Assembly (NCBI RefSeq): GCF_900105555.1
Contig: NZ_FNTZ01000001.1
Location: 4,028,501-4,092,500, forward strand
Reading direction: 5' to 3'
Source: Pseudomonas coleopterorum
Lineage (GTDB): Bacteria; Pseudomonadota; Gammaproteobacteria; Pseudomonadales; Pseudomonadaceae
DNA length: 64,000 bases
The notes under the pieces were generated by a model, which was not told the origin of the DNA, did no database searches, and saw nothing but the letters and a program-made list of their open reading frames with translations. Positions 9,598-18,034 of this stretch are shown piece by piece. A program made the translations under genes and the position numbers. Each line of letters opens with the position of its first letter. Position 1 is the stretch's first letter.

Positions 9598-10260
9598 TCA
9601 GGATTTCAGGTAGCCGTTGGCGGCCAGAAAGCTTTCGCTGATCCCGCCATGACTCGACTCGCTGGCCTTGTCGCCCAGCAGCAGTCGCTCCAGGTAGCGC
9701 GCCAGCAGATCGACCTCGAGGTTGACCAGGCGACCGGGACGGTAGTCGTCCATGATGGTTTCGCTCAGCGTGTGCGGAATGATCGTCAACTCGAACTCGG
9801 CGCCGTCCACGGCGTTCACGGTCAGGCTGGTGCCATCGACGGTGATCGAACCCTTGTGGGCGATGTACTTGGCCAGTTCCTTGGGCGCGCGGATGCGGAA
9901 TTCCACGGCACGGGCATTTTCCTGCCGCGAAACCACTTCGCCGACACCGTCGACATGGCCGCTGACCAAGTGCCCACCCAGACGCGTGGTGGGGGTCAGG
10001 GCCTTTTCCAGGTTGACCCGGCTGCCGTTCTTGAGCTGGTGGAAGGCGGTGCAGTCCAGGGTTTCGCGGCTGACGTCGGCAACGAAACCATGGCCTGGCA
10101 GTTCGACGGCCGTGAGGCAAACGCCATTGATGGCGATGCTGTCACCCAGTTTGACGTCACCCAGGTCGAGCTTGCCGGTGTCCACGTGGACGCGCACGTC
10201 ACCGCCCTTGGGGGTCAACGCACGGATGCTGCCGATGGATTCGATGATACCGGTGAACAT
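9598..10260 (-). CDS. ribE: Riboflavin synthase alpha chain
   Basis: Trimeric riboflavin synthase (220 aa), which dismutates two 6,7-dimethyl-8-ribityllumazine molecules to riboflavin and the pyrimidine substrate; some annotations call it ribC. It starts [15 protein letters not shown]. The two lumazine-binding repeats are visible: [17 protein letters not shown] with [10 protein letters not shown], and [19 protein letters not shown] with [10 protein letters not shown]. Conserved [15 protein letters not shown] lies between them. A GGAGGAGAA-type Shine-Dalgarno precedes the ATG. It lies 45 bases after ribD and 34 bases before ribBA. Confidence 0.97.
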   Translation of the reverse strand: MFTGIIESIGSIRALTPKGGDVRVHVDTGKLDLGDVKLGDSIAINGVCLTAVELPGHGFVADVSRETLDCTAFHQLKNGSRVNLEKALTPTTRLGGHLVSGHVDGVGEVVSRQENARAVEFRIRAPKELAKYIAHKGSITVDGTSLTVNAVDGAEFELTIIPHTLSETIMDDYRPGRLVNLEVDLLARYLERLLLGDKASESSHGGISESFLAANGYLKS

Positions 10261-10305
10261 GAGTTCTCCTCCAGAACTGGGCTGGCGCCAGGCGCAAGCC
10301 GAAAA

Positions 10306-11469
10306 TTATACGCGCTTTGTCGGCACCGTAGCGGGCTGTGGCGCGGGGTTCGGGGCCGGGACGGCGATCACCCGCCAGTCGTCGCCCACCGCGGTCATTT
10401 CGATGATCTGCAAAGGCGCCGCTTCGCTCATGCGCTCCAGCGGCCAGTCGAGCAACGGTCGCGCCGTGGACCCCATGAACTTGGCGGCGATGAACAACTG
10501 GTATTCATCCACCAGGCCCTGCTTCGCGAAGGCTCCGGCCAGACTCGCCCCGGCTTCCACCAGCACTTCATTGATGCCTCGCCGTGCCAGCTCGATGGAC
10601 AACTTCAGCAGATCGACCCGCCCGTCGTCACCACGCAAGCTCAGCAACTCATGGCCGCCTTGGGCGTATTGCGGATGCGCTGCCGCGTCTGCGCAGGTCA
10701 CCACCAGCGCGGGCCCTGCCTGGAAGAACGGTGCATCCAGCGGCACCCGCAGGCGACCGTCGATCAGGATGCGCAACGGGATGCGGCGGGTGGCCAGTTC
10801 GACGGTCTCGGCATCCAGCCCCAGCTCGGCGGCGCGTACGGTCATGCGGGCGCCGTCGGCGATCACACTGTCGGCGCCGGTCAGCACGGCACTTGATTGC
10901 GCCCGCAGGCGCTGCACTGCCGAGCGCGCAGCGGGCCCGGTGATCCATTGACTCTCGCCGCTGGCCATGGCCGTGCGCCCGTCCAGGCTCATGGCCAGTT
11001 TCACCCGGATGTAAGGCTGGCCGTGCTCCATGCGCTTGAGAAAACCGGGGTTCAGCGCACGCGCCTCGGTCGCGAGCAACGGACAGGTGACGGCGATGCC
11101 CGCTTGCCGCAAACGCTCCAGGCCCTGCCCGGCCACCTGCGGATTGGGGTCCTGCATCGCCACCACTACCCGTGCCACGCCCCCCGCAACCAAGGCGTCG
11201 GCGCACGGCGGTGTACGTCCATGGTGGCTGCACGGCTCCAACGTTACATAGGCCGTGGCACCGCGGGCGCGATCACCGGCCTGGCGCAGTGCATGCACCT
11301 CGGCATGGGGGCCTCCGGCCTGGACATGCCAGCCTTCGCCGACCGTTTCGCCGTCCCGCACGATCACGCAACCCACGCGCGGATTGGGGTGGGTGGAATA
11401 CACCCCCTTGCGAGCCAGTTCCAGGGCACGGGCCATGTGCCGGGCGTCGTTGGCTGCCAGGTCGGACAT
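10306..11469 (-). CDS. ribD: Bifunctional diaminohydroxyphosphoribosylaminopyrimidine deaminase / 5-amino-6-(5-phosphoribosylamino)uracil reductase
   Basis: Two-step riboflavin enzyme (387 aa from the ATG at 11469). The N-terminal cytidine-deaminase-like domain carries zinc ligands His55 (HAEVHAL), Cys80 ([11 protein letters not shown]) and Cys89. The C-terminal reductase domain shows [21 protein letters not shown] and a late [12 protein letters not shown]. Length is normal, with a proline/alanine-rich tail. It lies five bases downstream of nrdR and leads the rib genes. Confidence 0.96.
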   Translation of the reverse strand: MSDLAANDARHMARALELARKGVYSTHPNPRVGCVIVRDGETVGEGWHVQAGGPHAEVHALRQAGDRARGATAYVTLEPCSHHGRTPPCADALVAGGVARVVVAMQDPNPQVAGQGLERLRQAGIAVTCPLLATEARALNPGFLKRMEHGQPYIRVKLAMSLDGRTAMASGESQWITGPAARSAVQRLRAQSSAVLTGADSVIADGARMTVRAAELGLDAETVELATRRIPLRILIDGRLRVPLDAPFFQAGPALVVTCADAAAHPQYAQGGHELLSLRGDDGRVDLLKLSIELARRGINEVLVEAGASLAGAFAKQGLVDEYQLFIAAKFMGSTARPLLDWPLERMSEAAPLQIIEMTAVGDDWRVIAVPAPNPAPQPATVPTKRV

Positions 11470-11474
11470 GCAGG

Positions 11475-11939
11475 TCACTCCTTGGCCGGTTCGCGGGCCA
11501 GGCGGTCGATTTCCTCACGGAATTCGTCCAGATCCTGGAAGCGCCGGTAGACCGAAGCGAAGCGGATGTAGGCCACTTCATCGAGCTTCTGCAGCTCGGT
11601 CATGACCCACTCGCCCACGACCAGCGACTTGACCTCACGCTCGCCCGTGGCGCGCAACTGATGCTTGATGTGCACCAACGCCGCTTCAAGACGCTCGACG
11701 CTGACCGGGCGTTTTTCCAGGGCCCGCTGCATGCCGGCGCGCAGCTTTTCCTCGTCGAAGGGCTGGCGGCTGCCGTCTTGCTTGATCAGCCGTGGCAGCA
11801 CCAGTTCGGCGGTTTCGAAGGTGGTGAAACGCTCACCACAGGCCAGGCACTCACGGCGCCGGCGAACTTGCTCGCCCTCGGCGACCAGGCGTGAATCGAT
11901 GACCTTGGTGTCGTTGGCACCGCAGAAGGGACAGTGCAT
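11475..11939 (-). CDS. nrdR: Transcriptional repressor NrdR
   Basis: Zinc-ribbon/ATP-cone repressor (154 aa) of ribonucleotide reductase genes. I use the ATG at 11939 (MHCPFCG); the 19-codon upstream extension lacks family character. The zinc ribbon uses Cys3, Cys6, Cys31 and Cys34, followed by [16 protein letters not shown]. The ATP-cone runs from about residue 49 to 139 ([16 protein letters not shown] to [14 protein letters not shown]). It heads the nrdR-ribD-ribE-ribBA-ribH-nusB-thiL-pgpA run, and ribD begins five bases later. Confidence 0.97.
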   Translation of the reverse strand: MHCPFCGANDTKVIDSRLVAEGEQVRRRRECLACGERFTTFETAELVLPRLIKQDGSRQPFDEEKLRAGMQRALEKRPVSVERLEAALVHIKHQLRATGEREVKSLVVGEWVMTELQKLDEVAYIRFASVYRRFQDLDEFREEIDRLAREPAKE

Positions 11940-12046
11940 GGTGGCAGGCAACAAAAAAAGGGAGGGCCATGGTAGCGCATCCCACTGGCAAGACAAGCCC
12001 GAGCCTTTGCGGTATACAGACGGATCTACTTTTGTTGGATCTCGAA

Positions 12047-12508
12047 ATGCCGTCCAAGTCGCTCGTTCTGCTCGCCCTTTTCAGCCTGCTCGCCGCCTGC
12101 AGCAGTGATGCGCCCAAGCCCGCGGCCAGCGCCACACCGCCCGCAGCGGCGCCTGTGCCGGTCATCAAGGCCCCCGTCGAACTCGGCCCGTTGCCCGCCT
12201 ACCAACGTCAACTCAGCGGCAACCTGCTCGGGGTGCCTGCCGGTGCCGAAGTCGAAATGGCCTTGCTGGTGATCGATTCGAAGGGCCGCCCGCAAAAGCT
12301 GCTGGCCAGCGCCAAGCAACGTGGTACCAATCAGCCACTGCCCTTTCAGCTGCGCTTTGCCGCCGAGGCTTTCCCGGCAGGCTTGCGGGTCGAGTTGCGC
12401 GCCCGTGCCAGTCAGTCGGGTCAGTTGATCCTGCACCTGCCTGCGGTGCAGATCAGCCAACCGACCACCCAACTGCTGGGCAACCTGGAAATGATCAAAG
12501 CCCCCTGA
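12047..12508 (+). CDS. YbaY-family lipoprotein
   Basis: Predicted lipoprotein of 153 residues. The ATG at 12047 gives a short hydrophobic signal with lipobox LLAAC and modified Cys18, then a Ser/Pro/Ala-rich linker and a beta-rich domain with [22 protein letters not shown]. This resembles the YbaY/YscW-type lipoprotein family; no enzymatic role is known to me. It diverges from nrdR (about 107 bases between start codons), and the thioredoxin-like gene follows on the same strand. Confidence 0.78.
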   Translation: MPSKSLVLLALFSLLAACSSDAPKPAASATPPAAAPVPVIKAPVELGPLPAYQRQLSGNLLGVPAGAEVEMALLVIDSKGRPQKLLASAKQRGTNQPLPFQLRFAAEAFPAGLRVELRARASQSGQLILHLPAVQISQPTTQLLGNLEMIKAP

Positions 12509-12522
12509 AACGGCCTGACAGC

Positions 12523-12558
12523 GCCCGCCACCTGGCCATCCGAGCGGCGGTGGTGGGC
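12523..12558 (+). terminator. Weak hairpin after the YbaY-like gene
   Basis: Ten-base arms at 12523-12532 and 12549-12558 pair with one G-U, around a 16-base loop. Only a mixed CTGATTCT tract follows, so termination here is uncertain. It separates the lipoprotein gene from the thioredoxin-like gene; a TATAGT hexamer just downstream could be part of the latter's promoter. Confidence 0.35.
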
Positions 12559-12608
12559 CTGATTCTAACCCCTTATAGTCCACCGAACCGCTGATCCTCG
12601 AGATTCAC

Positions 12609-13481
12609 ATGAGTCAAGAAACCCCCTACATCTTCGACGTGACCACTGCCGATTTCGATCAGGCCGTCATCCAGAATTCCTACATCAAGCCCGTGCTGGT
12701 GGATTTCTGGGCCGAGTGGTGCGCCCCCTGCAAGGTGCTGATGCCCTTGCTGCAACAGATCGCCGAAAGCTATGCCGGCGAATTGGTTCTGGCCAAGGTC
12801 GACTGCGACGCCGAACCCGACATCGTCGGCCGCTTCGGCATTCGCAGCCTGCCTACCGTGGTGCTGTTCAAGGATGGTCAGCCGGTGGATGGTTTCGCAG
12901 GCGCCCAGCCTGAATCGACCATTCGTGCGCTGCTCGAACCCCATGTGCAGATGCCGCCACCGCCAGCAGCCGATCCGCTGGAACTGGCGCAGGCGCTGTT
13001 CAGCGAGAGCCGTTTCGGCGAAGCCGAGCAGACCTTGAAGGGGCTGCTGGCCGAAGACAATGCCAACCCTGGGGCGTTGATCCTGTTCGCCCGCTGCCTG
13101 GCCGAACGCGGCGAGCTGGAAGAAGCGCAGCAGGTGCTCGACGCCGTCAGCGGCGACGAGCACAAGGCTGCGCTGGCCGGTGCCAAGGCGCAGCTGACAT
13201 TCCTGCGCCAGGCGAAGGCCCTGCCTGACGTCGCCGATCTCAAGGCCCGCCTGGGTCGCGACGCGGGCGACGACGAAGCGGCGTACCAGTTGTGCATCCA
13301 GCAGCTGTCGCGCCAGCATTACGAAGCCGCCCTCGATGGCTTGCTCCAGCTGTTCATGCGCAATCGCAGCTACAGCGAAGGGCTGCCGCACAAGACCTTG
13401 CTGCAAGTGTTCGAATTGCTCGGCAACGATCACCCACTGGTGACCACCTACCGCCGCAAGTTGTTCGCCGCCCTGTACTGA
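12609..13481 (+). CDS. Thioredoxin-domain / TPR protein (CnoX/YbbN-like co-chaperone)
   Basis: Protein of 290 residues with an N-terminal thioredoxin fold (about 1-110) and a C-terminal helical TPR-like half containing the pattern EARFGEAEQTLKGLL-type repeats. The active site is WCAPC with Cys38 and Cys41. The E. coli relative CnoX lacks the first cysteine and acts as a holdase, so this protein may keep redox activity as well as chaperone function. The following cis-Pro segment reads RSLPTVVLF. It converges with the small gene at 13522-13878. Confidence 0.85.
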   Translation: MSQETPYIFDVTTADFDQAVIQNSYIKPVLVDFWAEWCAPCKVLMPLLQQIAESYAGELVLAKVDCDAEPDIVGRFGIRSLPTVVLFKDGQPVDGFAGAQPESTIRALLEPHVQMPPPPAADPLELAQALFSESRFGEAEQTLKGLLAEDNANPGALILFARCLAERGELEEAQQVLDAVSGDEHKAALAGAKAQLTFLRQAKALPDVADLKARLGRDAGDDEAAYQLCIQQLSRQHYEAALDGLLQLFMRNRSYSEGLPHKTLLQVFELLGNDHPLVTTYRRKLFAALY

Positions 13482-13521
13482 TGGGGTGAGCAGGGGCCTG
13501 CCAGGCGAGCGGTCCCTCCCG

Positions 13522-13878
13522 CTAGCCGACCCAGCAATAGACCGGCGCATCCGCGCCGGCTTCCACCTTTACCTGCGGGCAATGGCGCAAGCGCACCAGC
13601 ATCCGCTTGCCGGCCGCCACGTCACCCACCAACCCCTGGACCTGATCCAGCAACGCCGGACCCTCGATACGCCCTGCCTGCTCCAGCAGCAACAGCACGC
13701 TGCGCCAGACGCCGTCGTCCTGCGCCTTGCCCTTGCCCGGCGCGGGCGCCGCTGCCGACGTCGGCGCAGCTTCGGCGGCCGTCGCCAATGGGCCGGTGAG
13801 GTGCGCCCAGTCTTGGGCGTCCATTTCTATGGCCAGGTCCACCGGCAGATTGCCGACGGTGCCTTTGATTCTGATCAT
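13522..13878 (-). CDS. Conserved hypothetical protein (118 aa)
   Basis: Small soluble protein without a recognised domain. It begins MIRIKGTVGNLPVDLAIEM and contains an Ala/Pro-rich linker (about residues 35-52) between an N-terminal part predicted as beta/alpha and a C-terminal part with VWRSVLLLLEQAGRIEG and VRLRHCPQVKVEAG. I recognise similar small proteins next to this locus in other pseudomonads but know no function. It diverges from the zinc-stress operon, and codon use matches its neighbours. Confidence 0.7.
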   Translation of the reverse strand: MIRIKGTVGNLPVDLAIEMDAQDWAHLTGPLATAAEAAPTSAAAPAPGKGKAQDDGVWRSVLLLLEQAGRIEGPALLDQVQGLVGDVAAGKRMLVRLRHCPQVKVEAGADAPVYCWVG

Positions 13879-14011
13879 GCGGATGCCCTTTCATAACGAG
13901 GCCTCGTTGTAGCAGCGCCCCGCCGGTGAAGCAATCCCGCCTTCGACATCACGCCGTCCGCGCCCACTGCCTGAAGCGAACATGAATCTTTCCCCAAGCA
14001 TGGCCACAAAA

Positions 14012-14034
14012 TATAAATTTGTTATAACATTGCG
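14012..14034 (+). promoter_or_regulatory. Candidate Zur operator
   Basis: The run around GTTATAACATTGC at 14021-14033 matches the right half and centre of the gammaproteobacterial Zur box, with AT-rich partly dyad sequence to the left. It lies 28 bases before the ATG of a His-rich periplasmic gene whose orthologues are zinc-responsive in P. aeruginosa. Operator identity is inferred from motif plus context. Confidence 0.6.
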
Positions 14035-14061
14035 TTTCCATACCGCTCACGAGATTCCCTT

Positions 14062-14661
14062 ATGCGCCGTCTCATGCTTGCCCTGCCCTTTGCCCTTCTG
14101 CCCCTCGTCGCCCATGCCCACGAGGAGGGCCACGATCACGATCACGAGCATGAACATGAGCACGGCAGCCTCGGCGCCCATGAACATGGCGTGGCCCGCC
14201 TCGACGCTGCGCTGGATGGCCAGACGCTGGAACTGGAGCTGCAAAGCCCGGCCATGAACCTGGTGGGTTTCGAACACGCCGCCAGCAGCGATGCCGACAA
14301 AGCCAAGGTCGCCGCAGCCCGCAAGACCCTGGAGCAACCCCTGGCGCTGTTCAGCCTGCCCGCCGCAGCGGGCTGCAAGGTCACCGACCAGGAACTGGAA
14401 AGCCCGCTGTTCGGCGACAAGCCGGATCACGAGCATGGCGCCACCGAAGCCAAGCAAGGCGATGAGCACCATCACGAGCACAGCGAGATTCACGCCCACT
14501 ACCATTTCACCTGCGCGTCGCCGAAGGCCCTCGACCACCTGGACCTGGCTCGCCTGTTCAGCACCTTCCCCGCCACCCAGAAAATTCAGTTACAACTGAT
14601 CGGTCCGTCCGGCCAACAGGGCACGGACCTCACTCCCACGCAAAGCAGCCTGAAATTCTGA
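14062..14661 (+). CDS. Histidine-rich periplasmic zinc protein (ZrgA / DUF2796 family)
   Basis: Secreted protein of 199 residues. MRRLMLALPFALLPLVAHA is a signal peptide ending near residue 19. The mature N-terminus is an Asp/His/Glu-rich zinc-binding run (residues 20-42), and a second cluster (HHHEHSEIHAHYHF) lies near residue 140. The two clusters suggest high-capacity zinc capture. It heads a four-gene operon (next gene three bases later) and follows a candidate Zur site. In P. aeruginosa the syntenic genes (PA4063-PA4066) respond to zinc limitation. A scavenger or chaperone role in zinc acquisition is likely. Confidence 0.88.
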   Translation: MRRLMLALPFALLPLVAHAHEEGHDHDHEHEHEHGSLGAHEHGVARLDAALDGQTLELELQSPAMNLVGFEHAASSDADKAKVAAARKTLEQPLALFSLPAAAGCKVTDQELESPLFGDKPDHEHGATEAKQGDEHHHEHSEIHAHYHFTCASPKALDHLDLARLFSTFPATQKIQLQLIGPSGQQGTDLTPTQSSLKF

Positions 14662-14664
14662 CCC

Positions 14665-15384
14665 ATGAGCGATGCATTGATCGAGCTGGCCGAACTGGGC
14701 TTTGCCTGGCCCGGCCAAGCGATGTTGCTGGATATCCCCGCGTTCCGCCTGGAGCGTGGGGAAACCCTCTTTCTCAAAGGCCCCAGCGGCAGTGGCAAAA
14801 CCACCCTGCTCGGCTTGCTCGGTGGCGTGCACAGCCCGCAACACGGCAGCGTCCACCTGCTCGGCCAGAACCTGAGCGAGCTGAGCTTCGCCGCCCGTGA
14901 TCGGTTTCGCGTCGAGCACACCGGCTACATCTTCCAGCAATTCAACCTGCTGCCGTTCCTGTCGGTGCGCGAGAACGTGGAACTGCCCTGCCGCTTCTCC
15001 CGACGCCGCGCCGATCGTGCCGGGCAGCGCCATGGCAGTGTCGCCCAGGCGGCTACCCAACTGCTGGCCCATCTGGGACTGCGCGACCCGGACCTGCTCC
15101 AGCGTCGCGCCGACACCCTGTCCATCGGTCAGCAGCAAAGGGTCGCCGCCGCACGCGCGCTGATCGGCCAGCCCGAACTGGTGATCGCCGACGAGCCGAC
15201 TTCGGCCCTGGACAGCGATGCCCGCGAAGCCTTCATCCAACTGCTGTTCGCCGAATGCCGCGCAGCGGGCTCGAGCCTGCTGTTCGTCAGTCACGATCAA
15301 AGCCTGGCCCCCTTGTTCGACCGTCATCTATCCCTGGCCGAGCTCAATCGCGCAGCGCGCCCTGCCTCATCCGAGGTATCTTGA
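14665..15384 (+). CDS. ABC transporter ATP-binding protein (zinc-responsive operon)
   Basis: ATPase of 239 residues in the LolD/MacB-like class. Walker A is GPSGSGKTT near residue 40, the signature is LSIGQQQRVAAARAL near 155, Walker B is LVIADEP near 173, and the H-loop is FVSHDQS near 213. Its stop overlaps the permease ATG (TGATG), so the two are translationally coupled. LolD/MacB-class ATPases usually power mechanotransmission rather than solute import, so the activity here need not be classical zinc uptake. Confidence 0.9.
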   Translation: MSDALIELAELGFAWPGQAMLLDIPAFRLERGETLFLKGPSGSGKTTLLGLLGGVHSPQHGSVHLLGQNLSELSFAARDRFRVEHTGYIFQQFNLLPFLSVRENVELPCRFSRRRADRAGQRHGSVAQAATQLLAHLGLRDPDLLQRRADTLSIGQQQRVAAARALIGQPELVIADEPTSALDSDAREAFIQLLFAECRAAGSSLLFVSHDQSLAPLFDRHLSLAELNRAARPASSEVS

Positions 15385-16649
15385 TGTACCTGCTTCGTCT
15401 TGCCCTGGCCAGCCTGGCCAATCGCCGCTTCACCGCATTTCTGACCGCCTTCGCCATTGCCCTGTCGGTGTGCCTGCTGCTGGCTGTGGAACGTGTGCGC
15501 CACGAAGCCCGCGCCAGCTTCGCCAGCACCGTCAGCGGTACCGACCTGATCGTCGGCGCCCGCTCCGGCTCGGTGAATCTGCTGCTCTACTCGGTGTTTC
15601 GCATCGGCAACGCCACCAACAACATCCGCTGGGACAGCTTCGAGCATTACGCCAGCAACCCGCAGGTCAAATGGGCCATCCCCATCTCGCTGGGTGACTC
15701 CCACCGCGGCTACCGGGTCATGGGCACCAACCAGAGTTATTTCGAGCACTATCAGTACGGCCGTCACCAGTCCCTGCAACTGGCCCAGGGCCGCGCCTTC
15801 CAGACCGATCCTTTCGAAGTCGTGCTCGGCGCGGAGGTAGCCGACGCCTTGCACTACAAACTTGGCGACAAACTGGTACTGGCCCACGGCGTGGCGGCCA
15901 TCAGCCTGGTCAAGCACGACGACAAACCATTCACCGTCGTCGGCATCCTGGCGCGCACCGGCACGCCGGTCGATCGCACGCTGCACATCAGCCTGGGCGG
16001 CATGGAAGCCATCCACATCGACTGGAAAAACGGCGTACCGGCCCGCGGCGCCGGGCGAATCAGCGCCGACCAGGCGCGCAACATGGACCTGACACCCAGC
16101 GCCATCACCGCCTTCATGGTCGGCCTCAACAGCAAGATCGCCACCTTCGCCCTGCAACGCGACATCAACGACTTTCGCGGCGAACCCCTGATGGCGATTC
16201 TTCCCGGCGTCGCCCTGCAAGAGCTGTGGAGCCTGATGGGCACCGCGGAACAGGCCTTGTTCGTCATTTCGGTGTTCGTCGTGCTCACCGGTCTGATCGG
16301 CATGCTCACGGCGATCGTCACCAGCCTCAACGAGCGCCGCCGCGAGATGGCCATTCTGCGCTCGGTCGGCGCCCGTCCCTGGCACATCGCCGGCTTGCTG
16401 ATTCTCGAAGCCTTCGCCCTGGCGCTGGTCGGGATCCTGGCCGGCATGGCATTGTTGTACCTGAGCATTGCCTGCGCCCAAGGCTACGTGCAATCCAACT
16501 ACGGCTTGTATCTGCCCTTGAGCCTGCCCAGTGCCTATGAGTGGTCGTTGCTGGGCATTATCCTCGCAGCCGCCGTGGTCATGGGCGCGATACCGGCCTG
16601 GCGCGCCTACCGGCAATCCCTGGCCGACGGCCTGTCGATCCACCTGTGA
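15384..16649 (+). CDS. FtsX-like ABC permease (zinc-responsive operon)
   Basis: Membrane protein of 421 residues starting MYLLRLALASLANRRFTAFL. It has one N-terminal membrane helix, a large periplasmic domain (about 45-290) and three C-terminal helices in the FtsX pattern, including LTGLIGMLTAIVTSLNERRREMAILRSVGARPW. This is the MacB/LolC topology. It overlaps the ATPase gene and precedes the DUF3299 gene by 11 bases. Likely it transmits ATPase motion to a periplasmic client, possibly the His-rich protein or DUF3299 protein; the client is unknown. Confidence 0.9.
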   Translation: MYLLRLALASLANRRFTAFLTAFAIALSVCLLLAVERVRHEARASFASTVSGTDLIVGARSGSVNLLLYSVFRIGNATNNIRWDSFEHYASNPQVKWAIPISLGDSHRGYRVMGTNQSYFEHYQYGRHQSLQLAQGRAFQTDPFEVVLGAEVADALHYKLGDKLVLAHGVAAISLVKHDDKPFTVVGILARTGTPVDRTLHISLGGMEAIHIDWKNGVPARGAGRISADQARNMDLTPSAITAFMVGLNSKIATFALQRDINDFRGEPLMAILPGVALQELWSLMGTAEQALFVISVFVVLTGLIGMLTAIVTSLNERRREMAILRSVGARPWHIAGLLILEAFALALVGILAGMALLYLSIACAQGYVQSNYGLYLPLSLPSAYEWSLLGIILAAAVVMGAIPAWRAYRQSLADGLSIHL

Positions 16650-16660
16650 GGATTCAACCT

Positions 16661-17176
16661 ATGTTGCACGCGGTAATGGCGCTGTTGCTGCTGACCAGCC
16701 TGTCGCTGTCTGCGGCCGAGCTCAAGGAAGTCAGCTGGGAGGCACTGATCCCGCCGGATGCGCCCAAGCTGGTGCCGCAGATGACACCTATGCACGACCT
16801 GGCGCAGATGGGCACCGCGCTGGCCGAAGCCGGCCCCGCCGCCCATCAGCAGGCGCCGGACGCACCGGTGGTCCAGGCACTGGACGGTCAGCAGCTGCGC
16901 ATCCCCGGCTACATCGTGCCGCTGGAGGTCAACGAGTCGGGACGGACCACCGAGTTTCTACTGGTGCCCTACTTCGGCGCCTGCATCCATGTGCCGCCCC
17001 CGCCGTCGAACCAGATCGTGCATGTGACCAGCGCCGTCGGGGTGAAGGTCGAAGAGCTCTACCAGCCTTACTGGATCGAAGGGCCGATGCAGGTCAAGGC
17101 CAGCACCAGCGAGCTGGCGCAGGCCGGCTACCAGATGGCTGCTGCGAAGATCTACCCCTACGAGCTGCCGGACTGA
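16661..17176 (+). CDS. DUF3299-family periplasmic protein (zinc-responsive operon)
   Basis: Secreted protein of 171 residues: MLHAVMALLLLTSLSLSAA is a signal peptide. The mature protein carries the DUF3299 core IPGYIVPLEVNESGRTTEFLLVPYFGACIHVPPPPSNQIV, which includes Cys and His residues that could bind metal. Function is not established. It closes the operon led by the His-rich protein, with a probable Zur site at the front, so it likely acts in zinc limitation. An alternative is a lipoprotein-like accessory of the ABC pair, although no lipobox is present. Confidence 0.85.
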   Translation: MLHAVMALLLLTSLSLSAAELKEVSWEALIPPDAPKLVPQMTPMHDLAQMGTALAEAGPAAHQQAPDAPVVQALDGQQLRIPGYIVPLEVNESGRTTEFLLVPYFGACIHVPPPPSNQIVHVTSAVGVKVEELYQPYWIEGPMQVKASTSELAQAGYQMAAAKIYPYELPD

Positions 17177-17191
17177 GCCATTGGCCTTTTA

Positions 17192-17205
17192 TTGAGCCAG
17201 ATCAA
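17192..17205 (+). promoter_or_regulatory. Candidate Anr/Fnr box before oprG
   Basis: TTGAGCCAGATCAA matches the Anr/Fnr consensus TTGAT-N4-ATCAA at nine of ten defined bases. It lies 65 bases before the oprG ATG. Anr control of oprG is described in P. aeruginosa, which supports the assignment by orthology. Confidence 0.65.
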
Positions 17206-17270
17206 AAAACCGAGCCGATGCACTGACTACCATTGGGCGAATTTCCTTCGCACTGCCCAATGGAGCTCCC

Positions 17271-17969
17271 ATGAACAAGTCCTTGCTCGGCGCCTCACTG
17301 ATTGCCATGGCACTGGCAACTCCCCTGGCCCAGGCACACCAGGCCGGCGATCTGATCATCCGTGCCGGCGCCGCCACCACCGCCCCCAATGAGGACAGCG
17401 GGCAGCTCAAGCTGGACGGCGCCAAAGTCGCGGGCACCAAGGCCACCCTGGACAGCGACACCCAACTGGGCCTGGCCTTCGCCTACATGCTCACCGACCA
17501 CGTCGGCATCGAGCTGCTGGCAGCCACGCCCTTCCAGCACACCGTGGGCGTACGCGGAGTCAGCGCTGCCACCGGCATCGCCGGGCTGGACGGGAAACTG
17601 GCGGACGTCAAGCAACTGCCTCCCACCCTGTCCCTGCAGTACTACCCACTGGCACCAACCTCACGCTTCCAGCCGTACGCGGGCGTGGGCATCAACTACA
17701 CCCTGTTCTACGACGAAGACCTGAGCGGCGCGCGCAAGCAGCAAGGCTTCAACAACCTGAAGATTCAGGATTCGGTGGGCTTCGCCGGGCAACTGGGGTT
17801 CGACTACATGCTCAGCGAGCACATGATGGTCAACGCGTCGGTCTGGTACGTCGACATCGACACCAAGGCCAGCGTCGACGGCCCTACCGCGCTGGGCGTA
17901 GGCCGCACCAACGTCGACCTGGAAGTCGACCCGTGGGTGTACATGGTCGGTGTAGGCTACAAGTTCTAG
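17271..17969 (+). CDS. oprG: Outer-membrane protein OprG (OmpW family)
   Basis: Eight-stranded beta-barrel (232 aa) that admits small hydrophobic or amphipathic solutes across the outer membrane. The signal peptide is MNKSLLGASLIAMALATPLAQA. The mature start HQAGDLIIRAGAATTAPNED is typical of the family, and the C-terminus ends in an aromatic residue (VGVGYKF), as needed for barrel assembly. Conserved features include GIELLAATPFQHTV and LQYYPLAPTSRFQPYAGVGINY. An Anr-type site precedes it, consistent with oxygen-limited expression. Confidence 0.95.
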   Translation: MNKSLLGASLIAMALATPLAQAHQAGDLIIRAGAATTAPNEDSGQLKLDGAKVAGTKATLDSDTQLGLAFAYMLTDHVGIELLAATPFQHTVGVRGVSAATGIAGLDGKLADVKQLPPTLSLQYYPLAPTSRFQPYAGVGINYTLFYDEDLSGARKQQGFNNLKIQDSVGFAGQLGFDYMLSEHMMVNASVWYVDIDTKASVDGPTALGVGRTNVDLEVDPWVYMVGVGYKF

Positions 17970-18034
17970 ACGCGCTTGCCGTCGCCCGCCCTTCGCCCGT
18001 TGCGGGCGTGGGCTGGCACGTGAAAGTGAAAAGC

